A DNA stretch of 25,083 nt, taken from CAZUSC01 sp964622915. GTDB lineage: Bacteria > Patescibacteriota > Andersenbacteria > UBA10190. How positions within the stretch are numbered: the first letter of the stretch is position 1; every line of letters begins with the position of its first letter. The position numbers and the translations under genes were made by a program. The stretch is from contig CAZUSC010000027.1 of assembly GCA_964622915.1 (NCBI GenBank), positions 1 through 25,083 of the forward strand, read 5' to 3'. Below, one piece after another: positions 1 to 6,646 of the stretch. Below the pieces are notes generated by a model. That model saw only the letters and a list, made by a program, of their open reading frames with translations, was not told the origin of the DNA and ran no database searches.

Positions 1-983
1 TCAATACCGAGAATGGTTCGCCCGGAGATGTCCTCGATTTCCTGTTCAATATCAGCACTAAAAAGATTGACGGCCAAGCGAATTTTTTTCTCCAAGCTGG
101 TCATTTTTAAGCCCTCGACCCGTTTGAGGCGGGACTTTAAAGGGGCCAGATTGGCAAACTGAATGTCCAGGCCGGGCCGCGCATTGGCTTCCAGCACTAA
201 CGGGCCATCTTCGCGATCGATCGCCACATCAATACCGACGTAGTGAAGGTTCATTACAGCGGCGGCTTTAGTGGCAAGAAGAAGCACGTCGTTCCAGTAA
301 GGGATAGCAATACCAGATAGACCCACCCGCTGATCAGGCAATGTGTCGATCAGTTGTCCGTGTTGGATGGCCGTGGTGGTAATGCCGGCAGCCAGATCGA
401 TGCCCACCCCAATACCGCCCATATGCAAATTAGCTCGTCCCCCCGATTCGACCGTCGGCAGGCGCAGCATCGCCATTACCGGCACTTGGTTGTACAACAG
501 CACGCGGATGTCGGGCACGCCTCGGACACTGTAGGGCTTAAACGCACTATGCATATGGACTCGTTGTTCAAAAAAGGCTGTATCGGGAACATTGCCCTGG
601 GAAAAATTACCATCGAGGATATCCATTACCTGGTTGCGTAACTCGGGAATAAATAACTCCGTTTTATCGGCCTTCACCCAGTTGCCCTTCTTGTTGCGGC
701 CGAAAACTACCATGATGCCGCTGCCGCCGGAAGAAGTATTGGGCTTGAGTACAAAGGAGGAAGGCAGTTTAGTCCAGCGAAAGCGCCGCAGCTCGTATCG
801 ACTACGGATAATGTCAAAAAGACGCGGCGTTCCCAGGCTATTTTTTTGCAGAATACGCTTAGTGGCCAGCTTATTATTAGCCAACCGCGTCGCTTCGCTA
901 GAATTGGCCTTGGCGATGTATTCCAGCGTGCGGGCATTCATGCCCAGCACGTCTCTCCATTGTTTGGATATAAATGGCAGCAC
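1..983 (-). CDS. ATP-grasp, alpha-L-glutamate ligase-like protein (3' end cut by window)
   Basis: My translation of the minus strand is open from about 983 to the window edge, about 327 codons without a stop. It reads LGMNARTLEYI, then a lysine and glycine-rich loop (SSFVLKPNTSSGGSGIMVV), PDIRVLLYNQVPVMAMLRLP, GGIGVGIDLAAG, and VLEANARPGLDIQFAN. These match the RimK-related ATP-grasp family annotated as alpha-L-glutamate ligase-like, whose members use ATP to join a carboxylate to an amine; substrate unknown. The VLEANARPG segment holds the metal-binding Glu and Asn of ATP-grasp enzymes. The start is uncertain: GTG at 983 gives the usual short lead before LGMN, while ATG at 941 has GGAGAG at about 958-953 but cuts into that motif. 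The gene follows the 7TM gene after 9 nt, in the same frame, so coupled translation is likely. In proteobacteria homologues also sit beside a 7TM protein. Confidence 0.88.
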   Translation of the reverse strand, partial: MLPFISKQWRDVLGMNARTLEYIAKANSSEATRLANNKLATKRILQKNSLGTPRLFDIIRSRYELRRFRWTKLPSSFVLKPNTSSGGSGIMVVFGRNKKGNWVKADKTELFIPELRNQVMDILDGNFSQGNVPDTAFFEQRVHMHSAFKPYSVRGVPDIRVLLYNQVPVMAMLRLPTVESGGRANLHMGGIGVGIDLAAGITTTAIQHGQLIDTLPDQRVGLSGIAIPYWNDVLLLATKAAAVMNLHYVGIDVAIDREDGPLVLEANARPGLDIQFANLAPLKSRLKRVEGLKMTSLEKKIRLAVNLFSADIEQEIEDISGRTILGI

Positions 984-992
984 AGCAGCAAG

Positions 993-2546
993 TTATTGGA
1001 CGTAGCGCAGTAGTTTGCGGAAGCGGAAATATTCTGTCAAACGCAAGCCTCCCCACCGTCCGAACAAGATGTTCAGGGGAATGGCGATCAAAATAACTTC
1101 GGGGTAGGAGACGATGACCGTTCGCAATAGCTGCCAGCTGACAATAAAGTAGCAGGCCACCGCCAGCAGGATTGTCCAGGCCGTCACAATGAAGGCGCGG
1201 CGGGCCCCGGATTTAAATTGCAGGTCAATAAACTCTTCGGCCAACAGGGTCAATATTAAAATAGGGAAAATGGAGAAGGAGGCCAGGGCGTTGTTGTTGG
1301 TGGCGACGCCGAACCCGAAGAAGACTAGAATTGCCAAGCTGACGCTGGTCAGCACCAGCGCCATGCGCGGCAAATACAGTAAATGCAGCCGGCGCATAGT
1401 GAGGCGTGTTAGGGTGCCCGCTAGCAGCACTGCCGAGAAAATAATTAAACCATACTGTAGGCCCATAACTAAAAAGCTAAGGGTAGTTAAAGCGGGCGTG
1501 ATTAGCCCAAAAGCTTTGATACCGATTACCTGCCGCGAAAAAGCTAAAATGGTAGCAATGATCGGCAGCATTAGAATCAGGGTGATGCTGTTAATAGGCA
1601 CACCATGATTGACTAAGTAATTAATGCCGAAGGATAAAAAATTAGTCGGGCCTAAATCGCTTACCACTCGCGCACTGAAAGTACCCAGCAGCCGATGGGT
1701 AAGGGAGGAGTTAAGGATTATTTGTTTGGCTTCTTCAGCGGCCAGCGGCTCTAGCAGCAAGCTCAAAGCTTGCGGTTTAGTCAGCAGAACATAGGCGGGG
1801 CTCAACTGATCGAAGGTGGATTGAGCGGTCGGTGTTAAAACTCCAAAGGGCGTATTGGATAAAAGAATAATGCCTTTATCGGCCATCTTTAGATCATTCA
1901 AAGAAAGACCGGCAGCCTGGCGAACATGTTGCCCAAACTTAGACAAAGCGCTGGAGCCGACACTGCCAGCTGTCCAAGAAAGAATCAGGTTGGCTTTGCT
2001 TACCGCGTCACGGTTGTCAATTAGCTGGTTGGCTAATTCCTCTTCGGTCACGGCATCGGGCCCCACGCCGCGGGCACTTAAGACCAGTAAGAGAAGGCCG
2101 GTTTTGGCTGCTTGTTGCTGCGCAATAGTAATTTCCGCTTCGGGAGCGCTGCTGTCGGCTAGCAGTACAATCAAATGTTTATAGACGGTAACCTCCGCCG
2201 TATCCTCGGATCGACCTTGATTGGTGGTAACTTGCACGCGGACGGTATACGACCCTGCTGTGGAGTAAGTATGCGATACTTTTTCGCCGGTAGTGCGTAC
2301 GCCATCGCCAAAGTCCCACAGTACTTCTTCGACTTGTACTCCTTCCGGAAAAGACGATCCCGCGATATCAAAAGCGATACTGCGGCCGATAAAACTCTGG
2401 TTGGCGTTAGCATTAGCGTTTGCAGACGAGAGCTGGTTATCGGCGGCAGTCTCCTGGGCAGCCAGTGGAGAGAGGGGAGTAAGTAATGCGAAGAAACTCA
2501 AAAGCGTCAAGGTGACCTGGCGAAACATATTTTTTGCTAAAGACAT
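993..2546 (-). CDS. PKD-domain membrane protein with C-terminal seven-helix (7TM_transglut-like) domain
   Basis: 517 aa. Residues 8-30 form a signal peptide, followed by an Asn/Ala stretch (about 41-50). Residues 50-122 are a PKD domain (EVLWDFGDG, HTYSTAGSYTV). Residues 123-310 are an alpha/beta-looking region I cannot assign. Residues 318-500 hold about seven hydrophobic helices, with IGIKAFGLITPAL, LTMRRLHLLYLPRMAL and a closing RLTEYFRFRKLLR that resemble the 7TM domain usually fused to an inactive transglutaminase. That family is known as the membrane partner of the ATP-grasp ligase encoded next. The extracytoplasmic PKD part probably binds protein or glycan. The start ATG directly abuts the ruvC stop codon (no gap), and the ATP-grasp gene follows after 9 nt, so all three should be co-transcribed. 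No transglutaminase domain is recognisable. Function unproven. Confidence 0.85.
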   Translation of the reverse strand: MSLAKNMFRQVTLTLLSFFALLTPLSPLAAQETAADNQLSSANANANANQSFIGRSIAFDIAGSSFPEGVQVEEVLWDFGDGVRTTGEKVSHTYSTAGSYTVRVQVTTNQGRSEDTAEVTVYKHLIVLLADSSAPEAEITIAQQQAAKTGLLLLVLSARGVGPDAVTEEELANQLIDNRDAVSKANLILSWTAGSVGSSALSKFGQHVRQAAGLSLNDLKMADKGIILLSNTPFGVLTPTAQSTFDQLSPAYVLLTKPQALSLLLEPLAAEEAKQIILNSSLTHRLLGTFSARVVSDLGPTNFLSFGINYLVNHGVPINSITLILMLPIIATILAFSRQVIGIKAFGLITPALTTLSFLVMGLQYGLIIFSAVLLAGTLTRLTMRRLHLLYLPRMALVLTSVSLAILVFFGFGVATNNNALASFSIFPILILTLLAEEFIDLQFKSGARRAFIVTAWTILLAVACYFIVSWQLLRTVIVSYPEVILIAIPLNILFGRWGGLRLTEYFRFRKLLRYVQ

Positions 2547-3002
2547 TTATAGATAACTAAGCGCGGCGGCCAAGGCATCGGCGGCGTCGTCAGGCTGCGG
2601 CAGCACCGATAGCTGCAACTGTCGGGCGACCATTTTTTGTACTTGTTCTTTTGGCGCGGTGCCGTGACCGGTCAGGCGGGATTTTATTTGCAGGGGAGTT
2701 AAAGACTCAATGGTGACGTGGTGCTGGCGCAGAACAAAGAGCAGCACACCGCGTGCTTGGGCCGTGAGGATGGCTGTTTTAGTGTTGGTGCCGAAAAATA
2801 TTTCCTCCACGACGGCGATATCGGGTGCTGATTGTTGAATCAAGCTGGCTAAATCGCGTCCCAAGATTAACAGTCGGTCATCGGTGGATTGATTAGCAGG
2901 GGTAGTTAGGCAGCCGCAGCAAACAAATAAGTCCGGTTTGGCCGTATCTAATACGCCATAACCCGTGCGGGCAATTCCCGGGTCCAGACCGAGGATAATC
3001 AT
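2547..3002 (-). CDS. ruvC: Holliday junction resolvase RuvC
   Basis: 151 aa, slightly shorter than the usual 160-170. RuvC is a dimeric Mg-dependent nuclease that cuts Holliday junctions symmetrically after RuvAB branch migration. The catalytic acids are in place: Asp7 in ILGLDPGIARTGYG, Glu66 in VVEEIFFGTNTKTA, and Asp138/Asp139 plus Asp142 in PQPDDAADALAAAL. The GHGTAPKEQV segment of the DNA-binding face is also present. The gene lies 25 nt after yebC, the common yebC-ruvC order, and its stop abuts the next start. There is no Shine-Dalgarno site before the ATG. ruvA, often between ruvC and ruvB, is not in this window; ruvB is encoded divergently at 4981. Confidence 0.96.
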   Translation of the reverse strand: MIILGLDPGIARTGYGVLDTAKPDLFVCCGCLTTPANQSTDDRLLILGRDLASLIQQSAPDIAVVEEIFFGTNTKTAILTAQARGVLLFVLRQHHVTIESLTPLQIKSRLTGHGTAPKEQVQKMVARQLQLSVLPQPDDAADALAAALSYL

Positions 3003-3027
3003 ATTAGTTGGTGAGGGGGCTTTAAGA

Positions 3028-3741
3028 TTATTCGTATTGTATGGTTTCTAGGTGGATTGATGCAATATCCTCTTGATTGGATAGCTCTTGCACTAATTTG
3101 TCAATGGCCTGGCGTTGGGTGGGGGCGACAGCTATAACCTGCCGGCTGACAAAATCTATGGCTACTCTGGGCTTGGGTAATCCGAGTGCTTGCGCCGCTG
3201 TCAGTATCGGACTGACATGATCAGGCGAGGTGACAACTAGCCAAGTATCATTTGTTTGAACAACATCATTGGCTCCTCCATCGATCATGGCCAAATGGAA
3301 TTTTTCCTGGTGCCCTGGTGGTACGGAATCAAAAAAAACGCGCGCCACTTCAATGAACTTCCAACGGACACTACTGGGGGCTGCTAGATGTCCGCCGTGG
3401 GCTTTGAGGAGGTGCCGCACCTCGGCCACGGTACGATTGGGATTATCAGTGTAGCTGATAATTAAGATCGCCACACCGGCTGGTCCAAATCCTTCGTACA
3501 CCACTTCGGTAAACTTGGTTTGGTCTGGTTGTTGCAGGAGGCGATCAATATTGGCTTGGGGCATGTTGGCCTTGCGCGCGCGGGCAAGCGCATCGCGCAA
3601 AGCGGCATTACGGGCCGGGTCAGCCTCATGGCCGGCGGCCACCTGGATTTCCCGGACCAGTTTGCCGTAGAGCTGACTTTTCTTTTGATCAGTGGCTTCT
3701 TTGGCTCGCTTAATTTTGTGCCACTTAGAATGACCAGACAT
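3028..3741 (-). CDS. yebC: YebC/PmpR/TACO1 family regulator
   Basis: 237 aa, normal family length. The start MSGHSKWHKIKRAKEATDQKK is the hallmark N-terminus of YebC proteins. The conserved DPARNAALRDALARARKANMP and VYEGFGPAGVAILI segments follow. The family was first described as DNA-binding transcriptional regulators; later work links members to ribosome function at proline-rich stretches. Which role applies here cannot be read from sequence. It sits 3 nt after the upstream beta-helix gene and 25 nt before ruvC, so a shared transcript is likely. Confidence 0.96.
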   Translation of the reverse strand: MSGHSKWHKIKRAKEATDQKKSQLYGKLVREIQVAAGHEADPARNAALRDALARARKANMPQANIDRLLQQPDQTKFTEVVYEGFGPAGVAILIISYTDNPNRTVAEVRHLLKAHGGHLAAPSSVRWKFIEVARVFFDSVPPGHQEKFHLAMIDGGANDVVQTNDTWLVVTSPDHVSPILTAAQALGLPKPRVAIDFVSRQVIAVAPTQRQAIDKLVQELSNQEDIASIHLETIQYE

Positions 3742-3744
3742 ATT

Positions 3745-4443
3745 TTACTGTCGATTGCTGGGCGGAATAGTTATTACCTGCTTGTGTTTGGCCGCCAGGA
3801 CAACATTAGCGGGGACGGACAGGCTGGCTGGCAGCGCGATCCCATCGTAAACGCTTCTAATAATAGAGTCTTCTAATTGACAGGCAGGGCTACTGACGAA
3901 CGCGCCAAGGGTTCCTAATTCAATAACGACACGACTAATAGTCGCTGGGTTAAGAGACAGACAACTAACAGCCGGTGAGGCATAGCGAAAGTTAGTGTAC
4001 CGAATCTGGGCGCGGCTTGAGGGTTGCAGGATGATGCCGCCCCATGTTCTATTAGCGCCATTGGCTTCATTGGTGGTGAAGGTTATAGGACTTTCAACGC
4101 TGCCGTTCGAGTTGAGCTGGCCGTCCACAATCAGCTGGCCGTATTCGTGGGCGTAAACACGGGTACCCGGCTTAATGGTCAGGCTGCCTGTTTCTTCTAT
4201 GTAAGTAGTGTCAGTTAAAACCACGGGGTTATCGGCCGGGCCGATGGCTAATTGGCCAGTAATCCGCGGCGGCAAAAAAGTACCCAGGGCATAAATGGGA
4301 GTATGGCGGTTGGGCTCCGGTCGGTCAGTGGGCCAGGCCAGCCGGCTATTCCAAAAGTCGCTGTCAGCCTGCTCCAGCCAAAGGGCGGCCGGTAGTAGTA
4401 ACAGCAGTAGGATAAATAAAATTGTTGGCGGCGAAAATTTCAT
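3745..4443 (-). CDS. Secreted or anchored right-handed beta-helix-like protein
   Basis: 232 aa from ATG 4443. It opens with MKFSPPTILFILLLLLLPAA, a strong signal peptide or membrane anchor. The central part (about residues 75-150) reads GSLTIKPGTRVYA, GQLIVDGQLNSNGS, ESPITFTTN and WGGIILQPSSRAQIRYTNF, the repeating pattern of parallel beta-helix proteins that coat surfaces or bind polysaccharide. No catalytic residues are recognisable. In-frame upstream starts exist at 4452, 4464 and 4524; 4524 is unlikely because the -10-like ATTATATATT lies between it and 4464. I prefer 4443 for its signal peptide shape, but 4464 is possible. It heads the yebC-ruvC-7TM-ATP-grasp run and may be the first of several envelope proteins in it. 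Confidence 0.72.
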   Translation of the reverse strand: MKFSPPTILFILLLLLLPAALWLEQADSDFWNSRLAWPTDRPEPNRHTPIYALGTFLPPRITGQLAIGPADNPVVLTDTTYIEETGSLTIKPGTRVYAHEYGQLIVDGQLNSNGSVESPITFTTNEANGANRTWGGIILQPSSRAQIRYTNFRYASPAVSCLSLNPATISRVVIELGTLGAFVSSPACQLEDSIIRSVYDGIALPASLSVPANVVLAAKHKQVITIPPSNRQ

Positions 4444-4514
4444 ACCCAGCATATCAACAGGCATACGGCTTAATGAAATATATAATACCTGAAACAAAAA
4501 ATCCCTGCCGGCAG

Positions 4515-4612
4515 CTGTAGACATGAGGAGGAAAGGTGTCGAGGAAGAGGGGCAGTGTTAGACACCACCCCACCCGATCTGGGCACAAATCCCACAAAAG
4601 CAATGTCTACAG
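4515..4612. repeat. Nested inverted repeats
   Basis: CTGTAGACAT (4515-4524) is the perfect reverse complement of ATGTCTACAG (4603-4612). Inside it, GGTGTC (4535-4540) pairs with GACACC (4561-4566). The two stems could form a nested two-helix RNA or a DNA cruciform. No function is assigned. Confidence 0.6.
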
Positions 4613-4753
4613 TTGATGGCAGAGAACATCCCAGTATACATTTTTATGCATTTGCTTGCAACCAAATTTTGTGTTCATTACGGACACCATTATTGTCCTT
4701 AAATCCACTGACTATACTAGCTCCACTACAGAAAATGTTTATTACAGAACGGT

Positions 4754-4796
4754 CTAGGGATAAGGGTAAAAGCAGGGCTCTGCTAATATGCCCTAG
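4754..4796. repeat. Two-stem hairpin with repeated CTAGGG
   Basis: CTAGGG (4754-4759) pairs with CCCTAG (4791-4796), enclosing AGCAG-GGCT-CTGCT (4771-4784), a 5-bp hairpin with a 4-nt loop. CTAGGG recurs at 4793-4798, inside the palindrome CCCTAGGG, and at 4805-4810, just before the TATAAT box. It could be an operator or an RNA structure. There is no T-run after it, so it is not a classical terminator. Confidence 0.5.
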
Positions 4797-4816
4797 GGTT
4801 TAATCTAGGGGTCGTT

Positions 4817-4822
4817 TATAAT
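4817..4822 (+). promoter_or_regulatory. Probable -10 box of the ruvB promoter
   Basis: A perfect TATAAT. I see no good -35 hexamer 16-18 bases upstream, where the CTAGGG repeats lie instead. If it is used, the ruvB transcript starts near 4830 and has a leader of about 150 nt containing the pairing elements at 4832-4979. Confidence 0.4.
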
Positions 4823-4831
4823 GACAATATG

Positions 4832-4979
4832 CTCAGTAACAACTACTTCACCAAGCTTGCCTTGTTACTGGCAACGCATTATTAATTTTTCCAGTTACAG
4901 TATGGCACCTAAATTTTTATCTAAATACCCCGACGGCTCGCTTGATGGCGGCGTTGCCGTGTGAAGTATTGTTACTGAG
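4832..4979 (+). promoter_or_regulatory. Mutually exclusive inverted repeats in the ruvB leader
   Basis: CTCAGTAACAA (4832-4842) can pair in two ways. Nine of its bases match TTGTTACTG at 4862-4870, with a 19-nt loop. All eleven match TTGTTACTGAG at 4969-4979, which ends one base before the preferred ruvB ATG at 4981. Only one pairing can exist at a time, and the longer one would bury the sequence just before the start codon. The layout resembles a translational switch, but no ligand or protein signal is visible. Confidence 0.4.
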
Positions 4980-4980
4980 T

Positions 4981-6039
4981 ATGGCGATTGAAGAGGCTAA
5001 AACGTCCATAATTGCCCCTGCGGTTACGGCGGAGGAGGCTTCTTTAGATGCAACGCTCCGCCCGCAATCTCTGAAGGATTTTATCGGTCAAGCGCAATTA
5101 AAAAAAAGCTTGATTGTCTTTTTGCAAGCAGCTAAGCAGCGTAATGAGTCTTTAGAGCACGTGCTGCTAGCTGGCCCACCAGGCTTAGGAAAAACCAGTT
5201 TGGCCTACATTATTGCCAAGGAACTGGCGACTAATATTCGCGTAACAGCCGGTCCGGTCATAACAAAAGTAGCTGATTTAGCGGCTATTCTCACTAACTT
5301 ACAGGAGGGGGACGTCTTGTTTATTGATGAAATACATCGCTTGCAGGCATCGATCGAAGAAGTACTTTATCCGGCTATGGAAAATTATGCACTGGACCTG
5401 GTGGTGGGGCAAGGGCCAGGCGCTAAGACACTGCGGATTGATTTGCCGCAGTTTACTTTAGTGGGGGCGACCACCCGAGTGGGCATGTTGAGCTCGCCGC
5501 TGCGCGACCGCTTTGGGATGACTTATCGTCTAAATTTTTACGACGAAGACGAGATGCGGCAGATTATTAGCCGCTCGGCTCGCCTGTTGAAATTGGATAT
5601 TGATGAGGACGCGCTGTCCGAGATTGCGCGGCGTTGCCGGCGCACGCCGCGTATTGGCAATCGCCTGCTTAAGCGCATTCGTGATTATGCGCAAGTAAAA
5701 AAAGAGGGGCGGATTACGGCGCCGGTGGTGACCAAGACTTTGCGTTTGTTGGAAGTAGACGAAATGGGCTTAGACTCCGCGGATCGGCGGGTATTGGCGG
5801 TAATGATTGAACAGTTCAGGGGCGGACCAGTAGGACTGCAGACCCTGGCGGCTATTACAGCGGAGGAACAGCGAACACTGGAGGAAGTAGTCGAGCCCTT
5901 TTTGTTGCAGTGCGGCTTAATTACCCGCACCCCTCGGGGACGGGAAGTTACACCCGCCGGCCATAAACACATGAAGGGTAAAATATCTGCCAACCCTAAT
6001 TTGAAAACCGCCGAAGTCACGCGATCATTGGAAATTTAG
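4981..6039 (+). CDS. ruvB: Holliday junction branch migration helicase RuvB
   Basis: 352 aa from ATG 4981. This AAA+ motor drives branch migration with RuvA. Visible in order: Walker A GPPGLGKT (65-72), Walker B LFIDEIHRL (around 113-121), sensor 1 GATTR (162-166), the arginine-finger segment SSPLRDRFG (Arg175), then the lid (RRTPRIGNRLLKRIRDYA) and the winged-helix domain ending in ITRTPRGREVTPAG. Length is typical. In-frame TTG 4942 and ATG 4945 would add 12-13 residues (MAALPCEVLLLS) that do not look like RuvB. None of the starts has a Shine-Dalgarno site. The last codons and the TAG stop lie inside a dispersed repeat starting at 6030. ruvA is not in the window. Confidence 0.96.
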   Translation: MAIEEAKTSIIAPAVTAEEASLDATLRPQSLKDFIGQAQLKKSLIVFLQAAKQRNESLEHVLLAGPPGLGKTSLAYIIAKELATNIRVTAGPVITKVADLAAILTNLQEGDVLFIDEIHRLQASIEEVLYPAMENYALDLVVGQGPGAKTLRIDLPQFTLVGATTRVGMLSSPLRDRFGMTYRLNFYDEDEMRQIISRSARLLKLDIDEDALSEIARRCRRTPRIGNRLLKRIRDYAQVKKEGRITAPVVTKTLRLLEVDEMGLDSADRRVLAVMIEQFRGGPVGLQTLAAITAEEQRTLEEVVEPFLLQCGLITRTPRGREVTPAGHKHMKGKISANPNLKTAEVTRSLEI

Positions 6040-6072
6040 AAACTAGAAATCAGAAATTTAGAAACTAGAAAT
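6031..6072. repeat. Tandem 20-nt repeat overlapping the ruvB stop codon
   Basis: GAAATTTAGAAACTAGAAAT occurs at 6031-6050 and again, identically, at 6053-6072, with CA between. The first copy contains the ruvB TAG stop (6037-6039). The following bases to 6134 are a pyrimidine-rich degenerate tract (ATTCATCATTCACTATTC). A diverged copy lies at 8457-8480. Such short degenerate intergenic tracts are common in CPR genomes. Confidence 0.75.
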
Positions 6073-6134
6073 TCGTCGTGTCTTATTCCTGATTCATCAT
6101 TCACTATTCTTTACTTACTACCCATAATTCTTTC

Positions 6135-6641
6135 ATGCCCAAACAATATTTAACAGCTGCAAACCTCGTCACTGTTTTCAGATTATTTTTGTTTGGGGTT
6201 TTTGTTTGGTTGCTGTTAGGGAGCTGGGTAACACCAGCCCTTATTTTTTTAGCGGCTGCCTGGGCTCTGGACGCCCTGGATGGCTGGCTGGCTCGCCGTT
6301 TTAAGCAAACCAGTTCCTTTGGCTCTAAATTAGATAAAGGGGTGGACCGCCTGATATTGATTTTAGGTATTGCCCTACTCATTAAATATAGATATCTGCC
6401 GCCGCCGGCCATTTTTTTATTAGTTAAAGACATTGCTTTGCTGCCGGCCTTAACTATTCATTGGGCACGGCGAGAAGCGGTAGCGGGGTTGGGCTGGTCG
6501 GGAAAAATTATGACGGTTTTGCAAGGTGCGAGTGTGGTGTGGCTACTGGCCGGCTGGCCCGCGGCGACTCTTGTGGTGGCGATCGTGGCGGCGGCGGGAG
6601 CAACAGCGAGCTTCCAGCAATTGCGCCGGATTGCTTATTAA
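6135..6641 (+). CDS. CDP-alcohol phosphatidyltransferase family protein
   Basis: 168 aa integral membrane protein. The family signature DG(x2)AR(x8)G(x3)D(x3)D is perfect, beginning in ALDALDGWLARRF and ending in GSKLDKGVD. The enzyme would transfer a phosphatidyl group from CDP-diacylglycerol to an alcohol, releasing CMP. PgsA-type glycerol-phosphate acceptors are common, but the acceptor cannot be told here. At least four to five hydrophobic helices are visible. It is a little shorter than typical PgsA (about 180-200 aa). No Shine-Dalgarno site precedes the ATG. The lamin-tail gene starts 5 nt after its stop, so they are probably co-transcribed. Confidence 0.9.
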   Translation: MPKQYLTAANLVTVFRLFLFGVFVWLLLGSWVTPALIFLAAAWALDALDGWLARRFKQTSSFGSKLDKGVDRLILILGIALLIKYRYLPPPAIFLLVKDIALLPALTIHWARREAVAGLGWSGKIMTVLQGASVVWLLAGWPAATLVVAIVAAAGATASFQQLRRIAY

Positions 6642-6646
6642 ATATT

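Larger units (their letters stand above)
4444..4980. other. Long intergenic region without a credible gene
   Basis: About 540 bases between the divergent beta-helix and ruvB genes. The only sizeable open frame (4555-4803, plus) has no recognisable domain, many Pro/Thr/Arg residues and no ribosome site, and I do not believe it. The region carries three separate inverted-repeat structures (4515-4612, 4754-4796, 4832-4979) and a perfect TATAAT at 4817-4822. It is more A+T-rich than the genes around it. I looked for tRNA, tmRNA, RNase P, 6S and SRP RNA signatures and saw none that hold. Confidence 0.6.

Noticed and set aside
4525..4760. Possible RNase P RNA, suggested by GAGGAGGAAAGG near the start and ACAGAA near the end
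   Set aside because: The span is too short and the other conserved core elements of RNase P RNA are missing. tmRNA, SRP and 6S signatures are also absent.
4555..4803. An 82-residue open frame in the long intergenic region
   Set aside because: No domain, no ribosome site, unlikely composition, and it overlaps inverted repeats. It looks like chance.
6031..6072. Two identical 20-nt repeats as a CRISPR remnant
   Set aside because: The 'spacer' is only 2 nt, there are no cas genes, and a diverged copy lies elsewhere at a gene end. It is a dispersed repeat.
6461..6646. N-terminal extension of the lamin-tail protein
   Set aside because: It overlaps the phosphatidyltransferase gene in another frame, and a clean signal peptide starts at ATG 6647.
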